13,455 nt of DNA from Bacteroidota bacterium (lineage in GTDB: Bacteria > Bacteroidota > Bacteroidia > Chitinophagales > UBA10324), in NCBI GenBank assembly GCA_003455275.1, contig DMRR01000252.1, positions 1 to 13,455 on the forward strand. Reading direction: 5' to 3'. The position numbers and the translations under genes were made by a program. Below are positions 8,601 to 13,455 of this stretch, one piece after another. How positions within the stretch are numbered: the stretch's first letter is position 1; every line of letters starts with the position of its first letter. The notes below the pieces were generated by a model. It saw only the letters and a program-made list of their open reading frames with translations, did not search any database and was not told the origin of the DNA.

Positions 8601-9227
8601 CTTTTGATAAACTATAGGCGGAGCTTCTACAACATCACCAACTGAAGTTTTTATAAACAAACTTCCTAAATCACTTATGTTCATTCCATCAGCACCTTCG
8701 TATCTGATTTTAATATCATCGGGATTTCCGCCAGCATGAACTATGAATTCATACTTCATCGTTAGCCCCATTCCGAAAACTTTGAAATCAATTTTCGGAT
8801 AAAGGTTGAGATAAGTAACTGTCTGATATTGATAAACCTCACTTGCCCATTTCTTTGGGTCATTACCAATAAAGTAATTGTAGTATTCTGACGAAGGATT
8901 TTCCTTCATGATCACAGGATTCGGATTTGCATTCTCGAAGTGCATTCGATACACATGGCTGTGAACTATTACATCTTCATTCTTGCGCGGATGCAGTTTC
9001 TGAAGATCATTTCCATTGAAAAGCTGGAAGGTGATGGTGTTTTTCTCAAGGAAAATATTTCCTGAATTCATAAAACCGATGAATAGAATATTTTCCGCCC
9101 ACTGGTTTTTGTTCTCTCGAAAATGTAATTGCTGACTTGCTTCAGGGCCCCCGATAGCAGATACACTGAATGCGCTGCAGGTGAGAATAAATAATGAAAA
9201 GAAAATGTAGAGGTGCTTCATCTGCAT
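5667..9227 (-). CDS. Giant secreted surface protein: SBBP-type propeller, four PKD domains, type B T9SS sorting domain
   Basis: The 1186-residue product opens with a signal peptide (about 1-25); a Met at residue 3 is an equally possible start. Residues about 30-240 match the N-terminal region that usually precedes SBBP repeats (HFRENKNQW..., probably DUF7948). Residues about 246-740 hold seven beats of the type STYLGG (STFTG, STYLGG, STYIGG, STYLGG, STFLG, ATVVG, GTYFGG), each followed by a G-N-(L/V)-Y-(L/V)-type strand, as in beta-propellers. A Gly/Ser-rich stretch sits near 297-314. Four PKD domains follow, marked by WDFGD, WTFGDG, WDFGDQ and WWNFGDGG near 790, 880, 964 and 1047. The end (about 1096-1186, VPNAFSPSSNG...VFNRWGEKVFE...GWDGIYNGKPQ...GNVTLLR) is the gliding-motility-associated C-terminal domain. 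I infer an adhesin or matrix protein exported by type IX secretion; the ligand is unknown. porP follows by 3 nt. Confidence 0.93.
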   Translation of the reverse strand: MQMKHLYIFFSLFILTCSAFSVSAIGGPEASQQLHFRENKNQWAENILFIGFMNSGNIFLEKNTITFQLFNGNDLQKLHPRKNEDVIVHSHVYRMHFENANPNPVIMKENPSSEYYNYFIGNDPKKWASEVYQYQTVTYLNLYPKIDFKVFGMGLTMKYEFIVHAGGNPDDIKIRYEGADGMNISDLGSLFIKTSVGDVVEAPPIVYQKDYWIKKDISSKYVLNGNYLQFKLNEDYNKNIDLIIDPTLIFSTFTGSTADNWGFTATYDAVGNLYLGGYVNTEQFGGSYPTTTGAFQTTYGGGTGGGSGTGSGNGFSSDMGITKFNSLGTALLYSTYLGGSDNENPHSLFVNSSNQLCVYGKSYSSNYPVTPGCFDNTYNGDADIVITVFNTTGTALIGSTYIGGSGMDGVNYDPHEFIFGGLKYNYGDDARGEIICDNLNDIYVASSTTSSDFPVSANAYQSSLGGGQDGCAFKLNPTCSSLIYSTYLGGTLEDACYSLDKKSDNTLYITGGTQSSNFPSVPGGVHPTYQGGSCDGYLIHLSADGSQVLNSTFLGTSAFDQSYNIKMDLNENVYVIGLTEGSYPTTAGVYSNPNSGQFITKLDPTLATVMYATVVGNGNGLPNISPTAFLIDTCENVYACGWGTSNGLFGHTCDMFNLPLTGNAFQSTTDGTDFYIIALSANAQQLLYGTYFGGNGAIEHVDGGTSRFDRRGFIYEAICAGCGGNSLTPTTPGVWSNTNNSSNCNELGFKMDINLIHVQAQALADPAATGCTPLTVNFINNSQNATQYFWDFGDATLTNDTSVAFQPTWTFINPGTYSVMLIANNPASCFGPDTAWTSVVVLNTNVTANFSMTPHDFCDSVVVDFSGSSSGSNTQFNWTFGDGTSGIGQNISHSYFNDSVAVVTYFVTLIIYDSTACNPLDTVTQSFTVFPKVEAGISNPDLYGCIPYLAHFFYNGHAQTSVTWDFGDQSATSNQLNPTHIYTAPGDYTVIVTAQNPIACNGQDTAVCHVHIFDPPPVPDFTPIPDVIMLFESIYFDNHTVGATNYWWNFGDGGNSSEYSPSHQYSDGGDFDVCLLVNTSTPCPDSVCKKITVLLPQAVGVPNAFSPSSNGPNNILYVEGQGITDFIFKVFNRWGEKVFETNDLAIGWDGIYNGKPQDMDVYVWELNALMEDGTRVIKSGNVTLLR

Positions 9228-9331
9228 TTTGATTGACTAAAAGTACAGTAAAACTGCTGCAAGTAGTATTATAATTTACAAAAGATTACATATTCAGCAA
9301 TGCTATTGAATTGAATAAAAAATCCTTAGTC

Positions 9332-10024
9332 TTATAACTGCAGAGCCAGAATTCCCTTTGCCAAAACAAGGTCTTCCTGAGTTGTTATTTTTATGTTAGT
9401 GTATTCGCCTTCAATCGGATTTATTTTTTTTCCAAAAGATTCTAATACTGATGCATCATCAGTCCATTTCTTTCTAACCTTTTGCTTGTAGGCATTTTTA
9501 ATATCTGAAACAAGAAAACACTGAGGCGTCTGTGCAAGCAGAAACTTTTTCCGGTCCTCTATAATCCATTTCGATTTTTTATTTCTGTAGATCGAATCCT
9601 TAAGCGGCACACATGCTATTGCATTCCTTTTTTTCGCTGCCGCATTAAAACAGTTTTCGATCAAAGCTGTGCTAACAAATGGTCGAACTGCGTCATGAAT
9701 TGAAACCAACCCGCTGCCTTTAATCAATGCTAATGCGTTTTGAACAGAATGAAATCTGGTTTTCCCTCCTGCTATGATCTCAATATTTTTCTCCCCGGAA
9801 AGAAATTTAGATTTCAATTCAGAAAAATACTGAAGCCATTTTTCAGGAAGGGCAATAATTATTTTTTCAATCCCAGGAACACTTGAAAATTTTCTTATCG
9901 TATGAATTATTACCGGAGTTTCATTTAGCAATAAAAATTGTTTAGGAAAGTCGTTTCCCATTCTTGTTCCATTTCCGCCTGCAGGAATGATTACAAATTT
10001 TTTCAGCTTTTCTGCTTTTGCCAT
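9332..10024 (-). CDS. ispD: IspD: 2-C-methyl-D-erythritol 4-phosphate cytidylyltransferase
   Basis: This enzyme transfers CMP from CTP to methylerythritol 4-phosphate in the non-mevalonate isoprenoid pathway in the cytoplasm. The 230 residues match the family length. PAGGNGTRMG (14-23) and PKQF (27-30) form the nucleotide loop. AGGKTRFHSV carries the substrate-side Arg90 and Ser93. HDAVRP (110-115) holds the metal-binding Asp. AQTPQCF and TDDAS (188-192) are conserved, and NIKIT (210-214) holds the late catalytic-site Lys. A Lys-rich patch (KKWTDD, RKKW) is unremarkable. No other isoprenoid gene is adjacent. The start codon is 42 nt from the divergent oxidoreductase gene, so both promoters must share or overlap this short gap. 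The large surface-protein gene lies 104 nt downstream on the same strand. Confidence 0.94.
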   Translation of the reverse strand: MAKAEKLKKFVIIPAGGNGTRMGNDFPKQFLLLNETPVIIHTIRKFSSVPGIEKIIIALPEKWLQYFSELKSKFLSGEKNIEIIAGGKTRFHSVQNALALIKGSGLVSIHDAVRPFVSTALIENCFNAAAKKRNAIACVPLKDSIYRNKKSKWIIEDRKKFLLAQTPQCFLVSDIKNAYKQKVRKKWTDDASVLESFGKKINPIEGEYTNIKITTQEDLVLAKGILALQL

Positions 10025-10066
10025 TGCGCGCTAAAGATGAATAAAAATATTTCTCATATTTAAATT
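10025..10066. promoter_or_regulatory. Short divergent intergenic region between ispD and the oxidoreductase gene
   Basis: These 42 AT-rich nt separate two divergent start codons, so promoter elements for both genes should lie here or reach into the coding sequences. On the minus strand TATTTTTA matches seven of eight positions of the Bacteroidota -7 consensus TAnnTTTG, but I saw no convincing -33 element at the right distance. No clear plus-strand element was found. The regulatory role is inferred only from gene orientation. Confidence 0.35.
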
Positions 10067-11077
10067 ATGAAATCTGTTTACATAGTTAAGTATGGAATTT
10101 CAAGTCGCGCTTTTGAAATTCGCCAAGTTGCCATTCCTCATCCAAAGGAAAATGAAGTCCTGATTAAGGTTGAAGCATTCGGTTTGAATTTCGCTGATGT
10201 GATGGCGCGCCGTGGACTGTATCGTGACTTCCCACCGCTTCCGGCCGTTCCCGGTTATGATGTTGTTGGTCGAGTTGCATCCTCATCTTCTGATTTCAAA
10301 GAAGGAGAAAGAGTAATAGCTCTCACTCGATTTGGAGGTTATGCCGAATATGTTGCAGCTGATTCGCGTGCTGTTTTTAGAATCCCGGAAACCTTTCCAA
10401 CAAATTTTGCTGCATCTCTTGCTACCCAATATTGTACTGCATACTATGCTTGCATGGAAGCTTCAAAAGTTTATGAAGGAGAAAATATCTTGGTTCATGC
10501 AGCAGCCGGCGGTGTAGGCACTGCACTTGTTCAATTACTCAAGTTGCGAAAAGCAATTGTGATTGGTACCTGCAGTACACAAGAAAAAGTAAACTATCTG
10601 AAAAGCCTTGGAGTTGATTACCCGATAAATTATTCATCGCATGATTACAAAACAGAAGTGAAAAGAATTCTTGGTAGAAAAAAAATAGATACGGTGTATG
10701 ATTCTCTCGGAGGAAAATTTATCCGCGATGGAATGAAGTTGCTTTCACCCGGAGGAAAAATGGTTTGCTTCGGCGGAGCCGAATTAGGAAGTGCAAATAA
10801 TATTTTCAGCAGGATGATAAAGATTATTCAGTTTGGTTTTTATCACCCTGGAATACTGATGATGAATTCAAAATCTTTGATAGGAATCAATATGCTTCGT
10901 ATTGCAGATCACAAACCAGAAATTCTTCAGCATGTAATGAAAGAAGTAATTTCACTTGCAGAAAAAAAAATGATTGTTCCGGCAGGCGGAAAAGATTATT
11001 CTATTACACAACTTGCTGAAGCGCATGATGCACTTGAGTCAGGAAAAACAATCGGTAAACTGATTGTGAAATTCTGA
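10067..11077 (+). CDS. Zinc-independent MDR oxidoreductase, quinone oxidoreductase / VAT1-like
   Basis: This 336-residue medium-chain dehydrogenase/reductase has the GroES-like N-terminal half with GLNFADVMARRGLYRDFPPLPAVPGYDVVG (about residues 39-68, closely like the VAT1 and quinone oxidoreductase branch). A Rossmann half follows with HAAAGGVGTALVQLLK (144-159) for NAD(P)H. The Cys/His ligands of zinc-dependent alcohol dehydrogenases are absent, so it is predicted to be metal-free and to use NADPH. Members reduce quinones, enals or enoyl compounds, and the substrate here is unknown. The C-terminus (AHDALESGKTIGKLIVKF) is complete and typical. An A9 run at 10962-10970 lies in the coding sequence near the 3' end. 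The gene is probably a single transcription unit: divergent from ispD and convergent with queA. Confidence 0.88.
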   Translation: MKSVYIVKYGISSRAFEIRQVAIPHPKENEVLIKVEAFGLNFADVMARRGLYRDFPPLPAVPGYDVVGRVASSSSDFKEGERVIALTRFGGYAEYVAADSRAVFRIPETFPTNFAASLATQYCTAYYACMEASKVYEGENILVHAAAGGVGTALVQLLKLRKAIVIGTCSTQEKVNYLKSLGVDYPINYSSHDYKTEVKRILGRKKIDTVYDSLGGKFIRDGMKLLSPGGKMVCFGGAELGSANNIFSRMIKIIQFGFYHPGILMMNSKSLIGINMLRIADHKPEILQHVMKEVISLAEKKMIVPAGGKDYSITQLAEAHDALESGKTIGKLIVKF

Positions 11078-11079
11078 AT

Positions 11080-11100
11080 GAAAATCAGCAAAAGATTTTC
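11080..11100. terminator. Candidate bidirectional terminator hairpin between oxidoreductase gene and queA
   Basis: GAAAATC at 11080-11086 pairs perfectly with GATTTTC at 11094-11100 around a seven-base loop. It lies immediately after the plus-strand stop and just before the queA stop on the other strand. The stem is AT-rich with only two G-C pairs per arm and no long flanking T run, so terminator activity is plausible from position but weak by energy. Confidence 0.35.
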
Positions 11101-11102
11101 TC

Positions 11103-12149
11103 TTACATAATCAGCATCGCATCACCATAAGTAGCGAAACGGTATTTCTCTTTTATCGCCATCTTATAAACTTCCATTGTGAAATCATAACCCATAAAAG
11201 CGGTTACCAATATGAGCAAACTTGTTTTGGGTAAATGGAAATTAGTAAGTAATGCATTTGACACTGATTTCTCATAAGGAGGATGAACGAAAATATTTGT
11301 CCAACCTTCGGTAGGTTTAATGTAGTTGCTCGCACTGACAGAACTTTCCAAAGCACGGAAACTGGTAGTGCCTATTGAGCAAATCATTTTCTTATCATCA
11401 ATTGCCTTATTTACAATTCTTGCACAGTCTGGATCCACTCTAAAATACTCCGCATCCATCTTGTGTTTTGTCAGGTCTTCAACTTCAATTTGCCTGAAAG
11501 TACCAAGGCTGGTATGAAGTGTAAGTTCAGCAATGTTCACGCCTTTAATCTCTAAACGCTTAAGCATTTCCCGACTCAAGTGTAATCCACTGCTTGGAGC
11601 TGCAACCGCACCTTCCACTTTAGCATAAACAGTTTGATAACGCTCAACATCATTTTCATCTGGCTTACGCTTGATATATTTTGGAATTGGAGTTTCTCCC
11701 ATTGCATATAAAACTTCGCGCAATTCGTTATCTGTTCCGTCATATAAAAAACGGATAGTTCTGCCCCGGCTCGTTGTATTATCAACCACTTCAGCAACCA
11801 GAGCTCCTTCACCGAAGTACAATTTATTTCCCACACGAATTTTTCTGGCCGGATCAACCAACACATCCCATAGGCGCGCCTGCCTGTTCAGTTCGCGCAT
11901 CAGGAAAACTTCAATCTTGGCTCCCGTCTTCTCTTTTCTTCCATACATACGGGCAGGAAAAACACGAGTATTATTAATCACCATAGCATCCCCTTCATTG
12001 AAGATGCTAAGGAGGTCCTTGATTTTTTTGTGTTTAATTTTTTGAGTCTTCCTTTCGATCACCATCAGCTTGGCATCTTCGCGATGCTTTGCAGGTGTTT
12101 GTGCGATAAGATTAGGAGGAAGATCGTACTTAAATTGGGTAAGTTTCAT
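11103..12149 (-). CDS. queA: QueA: S-adenosylmethionine:tRNA ribosyltransferase-isomerase
   Basis: QueA transfers and isomerises the ribosyl group of S-adenosylmethionine onto 7-aminomethyl-7-deazaguanine at position 34 of tRNAs for Asp, Asn, His and Tyr, giving epoxyqueuosine. The 348-residue product carries the family blocks in order: MKLTQFKYDLPPNLIAQTP (1-19), NNTRVFPAR (59-67), ERYQTVYA (169-176), GAVAAPSSGLHLS (180-192), HTSLGTFRQIEVEDLTKHKM (212-231), TTSFRALES (261-269), LLTNFHLPKTSLLILVTAFMG (300-320, the substrate-binding segment) and YRFATYGDAMLI at the end. I chose the ATG at 12149. An upstream in-frame ATG at 12245 would add 32 residues without homology, and a promoter-like sequence lies inside that extension. 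queG, the next pathway step, is 131 nt upstream on the same strand. Confidence 0.96.
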   Translation of the reverse strand: MKLTQFKYDLPPNLIAQTPAKHREDAKLMVIERKTQKIKHKKIKDLLSIFNEGDAMVINNTRVFPARMYGRKEKTGAKIEVFLMRELNRQARLWDVLVDPARKIRVGNKLYFGEGALVAEVVDNTTSRGRTIRFLYDGTDNELREVLYAMGETPIPKYIKRKPDENDVERYQTVYAKVEGAVAAPSSGLHLSREMLKRLEIKGVNIAELTLHTSLGTFRQIEVEDLTKHKMDAEYFRVDPDCARIVNKAIDDKKMICSIGTTSFRALESSVSASNYIKPTEGWTNIFVHPPYEKSVSNALLTNFHLPKTSLLILVTAFMGYDFTMEVYKMAIKEKYRFATYGDAMLIM

Positions 12150-12182
12150 GTTCAAAAAGTTACGGCTTTTTTTATGATTAGT

Positions 12183-12198
12183 CCTGAAGAATTTCAGG
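12183..12198 (-). promoter_or_regulatory. Perfect hairpin in the queA leader
   Basis: CCTGAA (12183-12188) and TTCAGG (12193-12198) are perfect inverted repeats around a four-base loop, so the predicted queA transcript would begin almost directly with a six-pair stem-loop, about 35 nt before the start codon. It may stabilise the 5' end of the mRNA or be an operator. It does not resemble a preQ1 riboswitch that I can recognise. Function is inference. Confidence 0.4.
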
Positions 12199-12205
12199 AG
12201 GGGCG

Positions 12206-12235
12206 CAAATATAAACGCCGATGTCAAACCCCAAA
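12206..12235 (-). promoter_or_regulatory. Bacteroidota-type promoter for queA
   Basis: On the minus strand TTTG (12235-12232) is followed after 18 nt by TATATTTG (12213-12206). This fits the Bacteroidota primary-sigma consensus TTTG, about 19 nt, TAnnTTTG. Transcription would start near 12200, giving a leader of about 50 nt. This position supports the queA start at 12149 and rules against the 12245 start for this transcript. It also suggests queA can be expressed apart from queG. Confidence 0.6.
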
Positions 12236-12280
12236 GGAAGGGCATTTGATCAAGATTGATTTCAATAAAAAGTTAAACTC

Positions 12281-13222
12281 TCACTCTGAAATAAATTTCA
12301 CATTTCTCTTCATACCTTCCAGTTTAGTTCGCTTAAGAGGAGATTGCTTAAAATATTTTCTAAAAACTTCATCTGTCATTTCTATCCACTCACTTGAATT
12401 GAAACTCAGTTTTTTTTGGTCAGGGATAAAATCCTTTTCGGTGGTTGGTTTTGAAAAACGATTCCACGGACAAACTTCCTGGCAGATATCACAGCCAAAT
12501 GCCCATCCACTCATTTTATTTTTAAACTCATTAGGAATTTCGTTTCGGAGTTCAATGGTGAGATAAGAAATGCATTTGCTTCCATCAACAATATTGTTTG
12601 AAAGAATTGCATCAGTTGGACAAGCATCAATGCAGGCTGTGCAGGTGCCGCAATAATTTTTGGAAAGAGGTGCATCCGATTCCAATTCTAAATCGAGAAT
12701 GAGTTCTGAAAGAAAAAAATATGATCCGGATTTTTTGTTAATGAGATTTGAATTTTTACCAATCCATCCGAGGCCGCTTTTCTGCGCCCAGGCGCGCTCT
12801 AATACAGGCCCTGAATCTACAAAGGCACGACCGGAAACTTCTCCTATGTTTTCATGAATGAAATTCAAAAGTGATTTCAGTTTTTCCTTTACCACGAAAT
12901 GATAATCTTTTCCGAAAGCATAGCGCGAAATTTTCGGAACATTTTCCTCCTGTTTTTCCGAAGGAAAATAATTCAACATTAAACTGATTACTGATTTAGC
13001 ACCGGGAACCAGGATTGAAACATTTCTCCTCAAATCAAAATATTTTTCCATATAACCCATCTCTCCGTGCATTCCTTGACTGAGCCAATGTTCAAGCCGG
13101 CGAGCATCATCATCCAATGGTTCTGCTTTTGAGATTCCGGTGAAAGAAAAACCGAGACGCGAGGCTTCTGTTTTAATAATATCAGAATATTTTTTTTTGA
13201 GAGAAGAGTTCATATCAAACAT
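12281..13222 (-). CDS. queG: QueG: epoxyqueuosine reductase
   Basis: QueG is a cobalamin and 4Fe-4S enzyme that reduces epoxyqueuosine in tRNA to queuosine, the final step of the pathway. The 313-residue product shows [13 protein letters not shown] (Asp136 is the probable catalytic acid) and [10 protein letters not shown]. The ferredoxin-like domain has Cys191, Cys194, Cys197 and Cys201 ([12 protein letters not shown]), Cys217, and Cys244, Cys247 and Cys251 ([12 protein letters not shown]), supplying ligands for two clusters. It ends with [14 protein letters not shown], the usual end of short QueG proteins that lack the HEAT-like tail of longer homologues. The start could be Met1 or Met4. An A9 run encodes Lys9-Lys11. 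The upstream SGNH-like gene stops 3 nt before this start, so they are likely co-transcribed. queA follows 131 nt downstream. Confidence 0.95.
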   Translation of the reverse strand: MFDMNSSLKKKYSDIIKTEASRLGFSFTGISKAEPLDDDARRLEHWLSQGMHGEMGYMEKYFDLRRNVSILVPGAKSVISLMLNYFPSEKQEENVPKISRYAFGKDYHFVVKEKLKSLLNFIHENIGEVSGRAFVDSGPVLERAWAQKSGLGWIGKNSNLINKKSGSYFFLSELILDLELESDAPLSKNYCGTCTACIDACPTDAILSNNIVDGSKCISYLTIELRNEIPNEFKNKMSGWAFGCDICQEVCPWNRFSKPTTEKDFIPDQKKLSFNSSEWIEMTDEVFRKYFKQSPLKRTKLEGMKRNVKFISE

Positions 13223-13225
13223 TCT

Positions 13226-13455
13226 TCAATCTCTTATCAGATATGGCAAAACTTTTTTCATACATGAATCCGTATAGGTTGCAGAGCCCTTTTTGTTAAA
13301 ATGTATGGAATCTACAAACAAACTATCATCCCAAACAATTTCAGATGAATCGTAAAAAAATCCGCCATGCTTTTCTACAATTTCCTTCACACGCTTTTTA
13401 TTATTCAAAATATTTTCAGCCTGATAAGAGGAAGATAATTCTTTTCGGGTAGGGC
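13226..13455 (-). CDS. SGNH/GDSL hydrolase-like protein, C-terminal end (5' truncated by window edge)
   Basis: Only the last 75 or so codons are in the window. The frame stays open to the right edge (reading P-T-R-K-E-L-S-S-S-Y-Q-A-E-N), and the apparent start near 13408 is an internal TTG. The block DSLFVDSIHFNKKGSATYTD contains D-x-x-H (VDSIH) followed by F/L-N-x-x-G, which is block V of SGNH esterases and supplies the catalytic Asp and His. After it comes a short helix ending PYLIRD. Such enzymes hydrolyse or transfer acyl groups on carbohydrates and lipids; the N-terminal GDS and any membrane anchor are outside, so the subtype is unknown. The gene abuts queG with 3 nt between, but a functional link to queuosine is not expected. 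Confidence 0.6.
   Translation of the reverse strand, partial: PTRKELSSSYQAENILNNKKRVKEIVEKHGGFFYDSSEIVWDDSLFVDSIHFNKKGSATYTDSCMKKVLPYLIRD

Noticed and set aside
9268-9300. TATAAT (9268-9273, minus strand) with TTGCTG upstream as a promoter of the surface-protein gene
   Set aside because: The 21-nt spacer is too long for an E. coli-type promoter and the pattern does not match the Bacteroidota -33/-7 consensus.
11671-12045. 124-codon open frame on the plus strand
   Set aside because: Entirely antisense to conserved queA sequence; Ser/Arg-rich composition typical of a shadow frame.
4623-12198. The shared CTGAA/TTCAG arms in hairpins at 4623-4640 and 12183-12198 as a repeat family
   Set aside because: Only five or six bases match, the loops differ in length and the flanks are unrelated, so this is likely coincidence.
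12150-12245. Upstream in-frame extension of queA
   Set aside because: QueA proteins begin with the MKLTxFxYDLP block found at 12149; the extension contains the promoter-like sequence and a hairpin.
12246-12253. TTGATCAA palindrome after queG
   Set aside because: An eight-base self-complementary word with no loop and no T run; chance occurrence is likely and it is not a credible terminator.
12030-12566. 178-codon open frame on the plus strand
   Set aside because: It lies antisense across queA, its leader and queG, all of which have strong family motifs, and its translation shows no recognisable domain.

Overview
The window looks like chromosomal DNA from a member of the Bacteroidota. The evidence is a PorP/SprF-family outer-membrane protein next to a giant surface protein that ends in the gliding-motility-associated (type B) sorting domain of type IX secretion. 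Further support comes from AT-rich coding DNA, starts without obvious Shine-Dalgarno sequences, and a TTTG-N18-TATATTTG promoter of the Bacteroidota sigma-factor type upstream of queA. The genus cannot be named from what is visible.

Left part, plus strand (1-4603): the 3' end of a family 2 glycosyltransferase, then ribBA (bifunctional riboflavin-pathway enzyme), then a small lipoprotein with a SPOR-like tail, all within 5 nt of one another. A 122-nt gap with two short tandem repeats precedes lpdA (dihydrolipoamide dehydrogenase). An Rrf2-family regulator with four cysteines follows 18 nt later, then a membrane protein made of two DUF2061 units.

Centre, minus strand (10024-4653): ispD (isoprenoid precursor synthesis), then a 1186-residue secreted protein (N-terminal propeller-like SBBP section, four PKD domains, sorting domain), then porP three nt after it. 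The last two form a substrate/partner cassette of the type IX secretion system. The large gene carries a G7 tract and a Gly/Ser-rich insertion.

Right part: a VAT1/quinone-oxidoreductase-like MDR enzyme on the plus strand (10067-11077) diverges from ispD and converges on queA. On the minus strand run the 3' end of an SGNH hydrolase-like gene, queG and queA. QueA makes epoxyqueuosine in tRNA and QueG reduces it to queuosine, so the last two steps of the pathway sit together, with queA having its own promoter and a short leader hairpin.

Coding density is high and no stretch over about 130 nt lacks a gene. No RNA genes, insertion sequences, prophage, CRISPR or defence genes were seen. Most of the window is ordinary housekeeping DNA. 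The points most worth a second look are the secretion cassette with its homopolymer tract, the Rrf2/double-DUF2061 pair apparently separated from sulfate-assimilation genes, the SPOR-like lipoprotein, and the queA leader. I found no convincing undescribed system.
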